Shown here: piece after piece, positions 54,528-64,000 of the stretch
How positions within the stretch are numbered: position 1 is the first letter of the stretch
How the letters are laid out: each line of letters opens with the position of its first letter
Assembly (NCBI GenBank): GCA_902591645.1
Contig: CACJBM010000005.1
Coordinates: 1-64,000 of the forward strand
Length of the DNA: 64,000 bases
Source of the DNA: an uncultured Verrucomicrobiota bacterium
GTDB taxonomy: Bacteria > Verrucomicrobiota > Verrucomicrobiae > Verrucomicrobiales > DEV007
Direction: 5' to 3'
Position numbers and translations under genes: made by a program
Notes under the pieces: generated by a model
Database searches by the model: none
The model's input: the letters and a program-made list of their open reading frames with translations, nothing else
Told to the model about the DNA's origin: nothing

Positions 54528-55118
54528 CTAATCTGTTTTTATAAGGCTTAGATTTTTCTTAACGTAAGAGGCGCCAGAAACTACCGTTATTATCGTGCAA
54601 ATGAATAGGAGCACGTGTCCGATGAATGGCTGTTGCAATGATGTTAGCGGATTTATGATTTTTTCATCGGATCCAATAGCGATCAAAAAGTAAGTAGCGG
54701 TAATGATTTGAGACGTTGTTTTCCATTTCCCTAATGAATCTGCTGAAAGTAAGGACCCCTGGTTAGAGGCAAGTAAGCGGAGCCCCGTGACAAGAAATTC
54801 TCGGCCAATTATGGTAATGGTTATCCATGCTGGAACCATCCCCTCTTTCGTTAAAACAATGAAAACGGCGCTAGTGAGAATCTTATCCACGAGCGGGTCC
54901 ATTAACTTTCCAAAGTCTGTCACAAGATCAAGTTTTCTGGCGAAGTAACCGTCTAGGAAATCAGTTATTGAGGCAATCAAAAAGAAAATTATAGCGATTG
55001 TGATACGACAATCAGGCAATTGATTGTCTTTGATATAGGAGTCAGGAACCGACATCACCATAACAAAGAGACCAGTCATTCCTAGTCGTCCTATAGTAAG
55101 TTTGTTCGGTAGATTCAT
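54528..55118 (-). CDS. pgsA: CDP-diacylglycerol-glycerol-3-phosphate 3-phosphatidyltransferase
   Basis: Makes phosphatidylglycerophosphate, precursor of phosphatidylglycerol, in the inner membrane from CDP-diacylglycerol. The 196-residue protein has four or five membrane helices and the CDP-alcohol phosphotransferase motif DGYFARKLDLVTDFGKLMDPLVD with all three aspartates. NLPNKLTIGRLGM opens the family. It starts 7 bp after moaE on the same strand, and its substrate producer CdsA is encoded at 42735. Confidence 0.95.
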   Translation of the reverse strand: MNLPNKLTIGRLGMTGLFVMVMSVPDSYIKDNQLPDCRITIAIIFFLIASITDFLDGYFARKLDLVTDFGKLMDPLVDKILTSAVFIVLTKEGMVPAWITITIIGREFLVTGLRLLASNQGSLLSADSLGKWKTTSQIITATYFLIAIGSDEKIINPLTSLQQPFIGHVLLFICTIITVVSGASYVKKNLSLIKTD

Positions 55119-55125
55119 GGTCTTT

Positions 55126-55506
55126 TTAGTAGACGATTTTCTTCCAGATTGGGAGCAATTTTTTTATTTTTTCCAGATACCATTGTGAAATTTCATAGGC
55201 AACTTTACTATGGCAGCTTCCGACTTGGAGAACAACTGAAGGTTGAGAAACGGCAACGAAACCTGTTCTGTGGATTATTTGTGCCTTGTGCTCCCCAAAT
55301 TTTTTTTCAGCTTCTAAGGCGAATCTGGTTGCTAAATTTTCTGCGAGCTCTGGGTAGGCACTATATTCTATTCCTTTTATAGGTTTGCCATTTTCCAACT
55401 TTCTGACAATGCCCCAGAATATTAGTTCGGCACCAATATTTTCGTTCCATTTAGGATCTTGATTTGGTATTTCCTGACTAGATAAAATAAAAGTGAGATT
55501 ATGCAT
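55126..55506 (-). CDS. moaE: Molybdopterin synthase catalytic subunit (MoaE family)
   Basis: Large subunit of molybdopterin synthase, which inserts sulfur into precursor Z. The 126-residue protein has the family pattern ELIFWGIVR, GIEYSAYPELAE, IIHRTGFVAVSQPSVVLQVGS and ends with PIWKKIVY, where the conserved Lys pair lies. It is slightly short of E. coli MoaE (150). The partner MoaD and other moa genes are not in the window, so it looks like an orphan here. It overlaps no gene and is 7 bp upstream of pgsA. Confidence 0.9.
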   Translation of the reverse strand: MHNLTFILSSQEIPNQDPKWNENIGAELIFWGIVRKLENGKPIKGIEYSAYPELAENLATRFALEAEKKFGEHKAQIIHRTGFVAVSQPSVVLQVGSCHSKVAYEISQWYLEKIKKLLPIWKKIVY

Positions 55507-55595
55507 TGTTTGTTGCGCTCGTGGTCGTTCGCCCTTTGAATGATTAAGAGTTTAGAAATCCTTACAAATTTAATAATAAGAGCAAAGCAAAAGAA

Positions 55596-57056
55596 ATGAG
55601 CAATAATGACTTTGGTTTAATAGGTCTGGCAGTAATGGGTCAGAATCTGGTACTTAATGTGGCGAGCCGAGGGTTCAATGTTTCGGTCTATAACCGAACC
55701 ATTGAAAAAATGAAGGAATTTCTAAGCGGGGAAGCTAAAGGTAAGAGTGTTGAAGGTTTTGAAAGTCTTGAGGAGTTCGTGGGTAGCCTTCAAAGGCCAA
55801 GGAAAGTCATGCTAATGGTTCAATCGACTGCTGGAAACAATATTAATGATCGTGATGCAGTTGATAAAGTCATTGAACAGTTAGTGCCGCTACTGGAAGC
55901 TGGAGATCTGATCATTGATGGTGGAAATTCTTTTTACATTCATAGTGAACGACGCTCAGAAGAATTGAATGATAAGGGATTGTTGTTTATAGGGACTGGT
56001 GTCTCTGGTGGCGAGGAGGGCGCATTAAAGGGGCCTGCCATCATGCCTGGGGGCCCCAAAGAGAGCTGGGAAATAATACGACCAGTCTTTGAATCAATTT
56101 CTGCAAAGGTCGAAAATGATCCATGCGTTACTCTTATCGGTCCCGGCGGTGCAGGGCACTATGTTAAGATGGTTCATAACGGTATTGAGTACGGTGACAT
56201 GCAGCTCATTTGTGAAGCCTATAATATTTTTAAGTCTGCAGGATTCACCGCTGATGAATTGGCTCAGGTATTTTCTGATTGGAATAATGGAGACCTCGAA
56301 AGCTATCTCATTCAGATTACAAGCAAGATCTTTGCACAGAAAGATCCAGAAACAGGAAATGCAATCGTTGATATGATATTGGACCGTGCTGGCCAGAAAG
56401 GAACTGGACGATGGACAGTAATGAGTGCTGCTGAAAATGGTGTTGTGATTTCAACTATAAATGCTGCCGTTGAGGCTAGGATTCTTTCCTCTTTGAAGGA
56501 GCAAAGGGTAAGTGCTTCGTCTCAATTGAGTGGCCCTCCTAATGATTCTTTGTCAGGTTTAGGAATTGAGAAAACGCAACTCATTGAGAAAGTTAGAGAT
56601 GCATTACATGCTTCAAAAATAATATCTTATGCTCAGGGCCTTGATCTTATGAAAAGGGTAGGAGATTCTCATGGTTGGGATTTGGATCTGGGTTCCATTG
56701 CTAGAATATGGAGGGGCGGTTGTATTATAAGGGCCCGTTTCCTTAACCGAATCACTGAGGCTTATGGGAGGAATCCACAGCTGGGCAATCTGATGCTGGA
56801 TGACTATTTCAACGACATCTTAGATAAAAGCCAGTCGAGTTGGCGCGAAGTTGTCTGTCTAGCAATACAAAACGGTATCCCAGTACCCGCTTTCAGCTCT
56901 TCACTAGGATACTATGATAGTTTCCGCTCTGAGCACCTACCTGCCAACTTATTACAGGCCCAGAGAGACTTTTTTGGAGCTCATACCTATGAGAGAGTGG
57001 ATAAAAGTACGGGTGAATTTTTTCACACAAATTGGCCAGACGTCATTGAAGATTAA
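55596..57056 (+). CDS. gnd: 6-phosphogluconate dehydrogenase, decarboxylating
   Basis: Oxidises 6-phosphogluconate to ribulose 5-phosphate with NADP in the oxidative pentose phosphate pathway. The 486-residue protein is the long homodimer type. Motifs: GLAVMGQNLVLNVASRGF (nucleotide), VMLMVQS, IDGGNSFYIHSERR, GVSGGEEGALKGPAIMPGG, KMVHNGIEYGDMQL (catalytic Lys), GRGGCIIRARFL-like RGGCIIRARFLNRI and a C-terminal FHTNWP. Divergent from moaE by 89 bp. The rRNA operon follows. Confidence 0.97.
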   Translation: MSNNDFGLIGLAVMGQNLVLNVASRGFNVSVYNRTIEKMKEFLSGEAKGKSVEGFESLEEFVGSLQRPRKVMLMVQSTAGNNINDRDAVDKVIEQLVPLLEAGDLIIDGGNSFYIHSERRSEELNDKGLLFIGTGVSGGEEGALKGPAIMPGGPKESWEIIRPVFESISAKVENDPCVTLIGPGGAGHYVKMVHNGIEYGDMQLICEAYNIFKSAGFTADELAQVFSDWNNGDLESYLIQITSKIFAQKDPETGNAIVDMILDRAGQKGTGRWTVMSAAENGVVISTINAAVEARILSSLKEQRVSASSQLSGPPNDSLSGLGIEKTQLIEKVRDALHASKIISYAQGLDLMKRVGDSHGWDLDLGSIARIWRGGCIIRARFLNRITEAYGRNPQLGNLMLDDYFNDILDKSQSSWREVVCLAIQNGIPVPAFSSSLGYYDSFRSEHLPANLLQAQRDFFGAHTYERVDKSTGEFFHTNWPDVIED

Positions 57057-57139
57057 CGCTTTATAAGCTTTATATTAAAAAAAAGTGGTTTTTAAGGCAA
57101 AAAAATGCCAAAAAACGTGCAATAGCTAGAGAAAATCGT

Positions 57140-57167
57140 TTGACCCTCAAGGGTGCTCGACTATAAT
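57140..57167 (+). promoter_or_regulatory. rRNA operon promoter
   Basis: TTGACC at 57140-57145 and a perfect TATAAT at 57162-57167 are 16 bp apart, about 310 bp before the 16S gene. The DNA upstream has A/T tracts like an UP element, and a GC-rich CCCGCCCCCC stretch follows the -10, as in growth-rate-controlled rRNA promoters. Confidence 0.8.
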
Positions 57168-57267
57168 TCCCGCCCCCCTGACTGGAAGAAGTTAGGGATC
57201 CCGTAGGGTCTAGAGTGCAAATGCTACCATCGAGTGCTGATGTATTTATGACTTGAGGGAAGTTGTT

Positions 57268-57276
57268 GTTCTTTGA
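57268..57276 (+). promoter_or_regulatory. boxA antitermination site, leader
   Basis: GTTCTTTGA, followed by GAAAAC, resembles the NusB/NusE boxA. The same nonamer recurs before the 23S and 5S genes. Confidence 0.6.
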
Positions 57277-57327
57277 GAAAACAGGTTCAATCGAACGAAG
57301 ACGTTATGCGTCATCGAGAGATTGAAT

Positions 57328-57358
57328 GGAAATTGAAAAAGCTAATTTGTACGTTGCG
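57328..57358 (+). other. 16S pre-rRNA processing stem, 5' arm
   Basis: About 30 bases here are nearly the reverse complement of 59280-59309 downstream of 16S. The long duplex would enclose the 16S gene and be cut by RNase III. A few mismatches are visible. Confidence 0.7.
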
Positions 57359-57474
57359 TGCCGCTCGCTTGAAGCGATGTGGTGCGCGGTAAACAGGGTG
57401 CTTGAAAGTAGGCACCCTGATTCCCGTCAGAATATTTGTCGGAGCCGGTTCACCGGCCGAGACTACATACTTTC

Positions 57475-59024
<1,550 letters not shown>

Positions 59025-59356
59025 CTAAGGAGCACTTTGCCGGTTCTGTCTCACATGGAATCACTTTCTTACTAATTAATTTAAAAGAAAGTAAAAGCAA
59101 ATAGGTCGACGCCTAAAGCTTTTCCCCATCACGGGGAATCAGTACCGGGTCAAACCGGAATATTAAGCAAAGGCGCAAATACTGAAGGTGAAAACTTGAA
59201 GTGACCTCAAGCTCAAAGCTTGATTATGGATGATTTTATAATCATCCAGCAATCGCATCAACATCACGATAGTGATGCCCGCAACGTACAACTTAGTTTT
59301 TTCATTTCCCCAGACTTCCCGTGGGCTTAGGATTTATTTCCTGACAAACAATCTAC
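59025..59356 (+). other. 16S to tRNA-Ala spacer
   Basis: 332 bases with no gene. The last part contains the 3' arm of the 16S processing stem (59280-59309). A few short inverted repeats are present (for example CCCC ATCA CGGGG near 59130). Confidence 0.7.
59280..59309 (+). other. 16S pre-rRNA processing stem, 3' arm
   Basis: CGCAACGTACAACTTAG onward pairs with the leader arm at 57328-57358. The stem closes before the tRNA genes. Confidence 0.7.
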
Positions 59357-59432
59357 GGGGGCATAGCTCAGTTGGTAGAGCATCTGCTTTGCAAGCAGAG
59401 GGTCTGCGGTTCGAATCCGCATGCCTCCACCA
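59357..59432 (+). tRNA. tRNA-Ala (anticodon TGC)
   Basis: A 76-base cloverleaf with encoded CCA. Acceptor GGGGGCA pairs with TGCCTCC (one G-U). The anticodon stem TCTGC/GCAGA encloses a TTTGCAA loop, so the anticodon is TGC. GGTTCGAATCC forms the T arm. Confidence 0.97.
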
Positions 59433-59468
59433 TTTTTTTTGGTGGGCCTAGCCCCCCAGAATCGTATC

Positions 59469-59545
59469 GGGTCTGTAGCTCAGCTGGTTAGAGCACCGCC
59501 TTGATAAGGCGGGGGTCACAGGTTCGAGTCCTGTCAGACCCACCA
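59469..59545 (+). tRNA. tRNA-Ile (anticodon GAT)
   Basis: A 77-base cloverleaf with encoded CCA. Acceptor GGGTCTG pairs with CAGACCC. The anticodon loop TTGATAA gives GAT; GGTTCGAGTCC forms the T arm. It comes after tRNA-Ala, the reverse of the common Ile-Ala order. Confidence 0.97.
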
Positions 59546-59604
59546 TTGCGAAAACTTTTCTGAGTATCATAAGAAAGTCGGCTGATTTTTGAACGGGACC
59601 CCCT

Positions 59605-59613
59605 GTTCTTTGA
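59605..59613 (+). promoter_or_regulatory. boxA copy before 23S
   Basis: GTTCTTTGA identical to the leader boxA, directly followed by the 5' arm of the 23S processing stem. Confidence 0.55.
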
Positions 59614-59633
59614 CATCTGTATACTGGGTAGAA
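59612..59633 (+). other. 23S pre-rRNA processing stem, 5' arm
   Basis: GACATCTGTATACTGGGTAG pairs with TTCTACCCGTATACAGATGTC downstream of 23S with a single bulged base. Predicted RNase III substrate. Confidence 0.8.
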
Positions 59634-59767
59634 CAATCTGCAATTTTATTATTGATAGAGCCCTGGCCGAACTTTGGCCGGGTTCAATCTTGCAAACTTT
59701 AGTGAAAACGGCTTCGAGATCAGTTTCTTCTTCTTCTGCTTTAGGGCAGGGAAGATAATCGGATCGA

Positions 59768-62606
<2,839 letters not shown>

Positions 62607-62685
62607 ATCCTCCGTTTTCACAAACTTGTGAAATTGGCCCGTGCCGTTCGGCAAGGGGCTCTGGATAGTAACTTTCGGAAAATTC

Positions 62686-62706
62686 TACCCGTATACAGAT
62701 GTCAGT
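62686..62706 (+). other. 23S pre-rRNA processing stem, 3' arm
   Basis: TTCTACCCGTATACAGATGTC is the partner of the 59612-59633 arm. Confidence 0.8.
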
Positions 62707-62732
62707 GAATTGGATCACTGGTCCCACTGACC

Positions 62733-62741
62733 GTTCTTTGA
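62733..62741 (+). promoter_or_regulatory. boxA-like copy before 5S
   Basis: GTTCTTTGA followed by AAAAAAAT, matching the two earlier boxA copies. Its function this far downstream is uncertain. Confidence 0.45.
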
Positions 62742-62848
62742 AAAAAATATGAGAACGCTTCGAGTCCATCGGACTCGAGCCGGCCCTCAGAAGTCACAGT
62801 TTGAATTTTATTTCTGTGTTAAGAAATTAAACTATCAAGTTGTGGATT

Positions 62849-62961
62849 CTGGTGACCATAGCGTAATGGAACCACCCGTTCCCATCCCGAACACGGAAGT
62901 GAAACATTGCAGCGCCGATGGTAGTGCGACGAAAGGTCGCGTGAGAGTAGGTCGTTGCCAG
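62849..62961 (+). rRNA. rrf: 5S ribosomal RNA
   Basis: About 113 bases. CTGGTGACCATAGCG at the start pairs with the end GTCGTTGCCAG. The inner core CCACCCGTTCCCATCCCGAAC and GATGGTAGTGCGA are diagnostic of 5S. Confidence 0.95.
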
Positions 62962-62997
62962 TTTATTCTTTTTTCTTTACGAAAATAAGATTAATTC

Positions 62998-63027
62998 ACC
63001 CAACCCTTCACAGGGTTGGGTTTTTTT
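62998..63027 (+). terminator. rRNA operon terminator
   Basis: Perfect 9 bp stem CCCAACCCT/AGGGTTGGG with a TCAC loop and seven Ts, 37 bp after 5S. A classic intrinsic terminator. Confidence 0.93.
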
Positions 63028-63093
63028 GTGATTTGTTACAATGAAGATACGTGAGAAGAGAATTTGAGTATTTTTATTATTTAGGGTTATGAT

Positions 63094-63945
63094 ATGACAA
63101 TAAAATCAATGAAAGACTATAGATTAAAACGCCTATTTAACGCGAATTCAGGTCGGTGCTTTGATGTAGCGATAGATCACGGATTCTTTAACCAATATGG
63201 TTTCTTAGGTAGTATCGAAGATGCATCAAAAGCGATCTCGACTGTCGTTAAGGCTGGCCCTGATGCTGTTCAGCTAACGGTTGGTCAGGCCAGGCATCTG
63301 CAGTCTGTTTCTGGGAGAGAAAAGCCTTCATTGGTCCTCCGTGTGGATGTTGCTAACATCTATGGTAAGGAACTCCCTGATACTTCTTTTAGTAGCGTCA
63401 TAGCTGACGCTGCTCTCCAAGCCGTCCAGCTAGATGCTACTTGTGTTTGTGTGAACTTATTTGAAATTCCGGACGCTCCTGAAGTGCATGCCCAGTGCAT
63501 TGATAATATTCTTGAATTGAAACCTGAGTGCGATCATTACGGGATGCCAATGATGGTTGAGCCCCTAGTCTTTCGGCCAAATGAGGAATCCGGTGGATAC
63601 ATGGTCAATGGTGATGAGAAAAAGATCCTTCCGCTAGTTAGGCAGGCTGTAGAGCTTGGCGCGGATATTATTAAAGCGGATCCGACTGACGATGTTTCTA
63701 TTTATCACCGTGTCGTTGAGGTGGCTGGGGATGTTCCGGTCCTTGTGAGGGGTGGAGGAAAGGTTTCCGATGCTGAAATATTAAAGAGGACCGAGGACAT
63801 TATTGCTCAGGGAGTTTCAGGTATCGTTTATGGGCGCAATGTTATTCAACATGAGAATCCTGCAGGCATTACGCGCGCTCTCATGGCTGTAGTTCATGAT
63901 GGTGCAAGTAGCGAAGAGGCATTGAAGATGATTGGCGAAGTTTAA
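63094..63945 (+). CDS. Class I fructose-bisphosphate aldolase-like / DhnA-type aldolase
   Basis: A 283-residue TIM-barrel aldolase of the DeoC/LacD/FbaB (DhnA) superfamily. Opening FDVAIDHGF matches the conserved DHG motif, ADIIKADPTDD holds the Schiff-base Lys194, and VLVRGGGKVSDAEIL with GIVYGRNVIQHENP gives the phosphate-binding loops. It may cleave a sugar phosphate such as a fructose, tagatose or keto-deoxy sugar bisphosphate; exact substrate cannot be told. An oxidoreductase gene starts 2 bp downstream, suggesting a sugar or inositol breakdown operon. Confidence 0.87.
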   Translation: MTIKSMKDYRLKRLFNANSGRCFDVAIDHGFFNQYGFLGSIEDASKAISTVVKAGPDAVQLTVGQARHLQSVSGREKPSLVLRVDVANIYGKELPDTSFSSVIADAALQAVQLDATCVCVNLFEIPDAPEVHAQCIDNILELKPECDHYGMPMMVEPLVFRPNEESGGYMVNGDEKKILPLVRQAVELGADIIKADPTDDVSIYHRVVEVAGDVPVLVRGGGKVSDAEILKRTEDIIAQGVSGIVYGRNVIQHENPAGITRALMAVVHDGASSEEALKMIGEV

Positions 63946-63947
63946 TT

Positions 63948-64000
63948 ATGTCCAAAAATATTAATGTGGGAGTCATTGGTGGTGGACTCATGGGGCGCGA
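63948..64000 (+). CDS. Gfo/Idh/MocA-type oxidoreductase, 5' part
   Basis: Seventeen codons before the window edge: start ATG 63948, then NINVGVIGGGLMGR, a Rossmann GxGxxG nucleotide motif with the GGGLMGR form typical of Gfo/Idh/MocA dehydrogenases. It starts 2 bp after the aldolase stop, so it is in the same operon. Too short to assign a substrate. Confidence 0.7.
   Translation, partial: MSKNINVGVIGGGLMGR

Larger units (their letters stand above)
57168..57474 (+). other. rRNA leader with boxA and hairpins
   Basis: Untranslated leader of about 300 bases. It holds boxA GTTCTTTGA at 57268-57276, the 5' arm of the 16S processing stem (57328-57358), an 8 bp hairpin CAGGGTGC/GCACCCTG (57394-57419) and a smaller GCCGG/CCGGC hairpin before 16S. 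No protein-coding frame here is supported. Confidence 0.75.
62607..62848 (+). other. 23S to 5S spacer
   Basis: 242 bases without a gene. It holds the 23S stem 3' arm (62686-62706) and a third boxA-like site (62733-62741). Confidence 0.7.

Noticed and set aside
57096..57109. GGCA/TGCC hairpin after gnd as a terminator
   Set aside because: Only 4 bp of stem and followed by As rather than Ts on the gene's strand.

Overview
This window comes from a bacterium of the phylum Verrucomicrobiota. The 16S rRNA gene carries the EUB338-III signature (ACACCTACGGGTGGCAGC, 57828-57845) in place of the usual bacterial one, and its 5' region reads like Opitutae-type sequences. Protein content agrees: a DUF1501 and DUF1549/DUF1553 (PSD1) pair, planctomycete-type cytochrome c domains, CotH and lamin-tail giant secreted proteins, PQQ-propeller 'WPRFRG' proteins and NIPSNAP proteins. 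The DNA is moderately AT-rich. Almost no start codon has a Shine-Dalgarno sequence, although the 16S 3' end keeps CCTCC. I see no phage, transposon, integron or CRISPR; the window looks chromosomal and largely stable.

Layout. 1-2.2 kb: housekeeping genes (tsaC partial, aroK, queG). 2.3-13.4 kb: a 3436-residue secreted multidomain protein with cadherin-like repeats, a CotH domain, a beta-helix and lamin-tail domains, followed by a small secreted partner. 13.4-17 kb: SRPBCC protein, NIPSNAP protein, RecD2 helicase. 17.2-21.5 kb: a same-strand run of secreted genes whose centre is a fusion of an MbnP-like domain to a di-heme MbnH/MauG-like peroxidase, followed by a PQQ-type propeller. 21.6-34 kb: periplasmic and catabolic genes (propeller, YjbQ, degenerate aldo/keto reductase, oligopeptidase B, duplicated SASA esterase, DUF1501/PSD1 pair, SDR, DUF1028). 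34-40 kb: aroC, a membrane protein, gatB, a cytochrome c-LRR protein and a secreted metallopeptidase. 40-43 kb: lipoprotein polysaccharide deacetylase and a dynamin-like GTPase. 42.7-48.7 kb: a lipid and isoprenoid cluster cdsA-dxr-rseP-ispG-trmB. 49.7-54.5 kb: an exopolysaccharide export module (small secreted Ala/Cys protein, outer-membrane barrel, Wzc-like tyrosine kinase, short Wza-like OPX protein). 54.5-57 kb: pgsA, moaE, gnd. 57.1-63 kb: a complete rRNA operon 16S-tRNA-Ala-tRNA-Ile-23S-5S with promoter, boxA copies, processing stems and terminator. 63.1 kb to the end: a class I aldolase and the start of a Gfo/Idh/MocA oxidoreductase.

The most distinctive items are the MbnP-MbnH fusion (18476-20194), the giant protein in which one jelly-roll domain appears nested at loop positions inside three other domains, the tandem SASA protein whose second copy has lost catalytic residues, and the near-absence of Shine-Dalgarno sequences. 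All functional statements rest on motif reading by eye; no database search was run.
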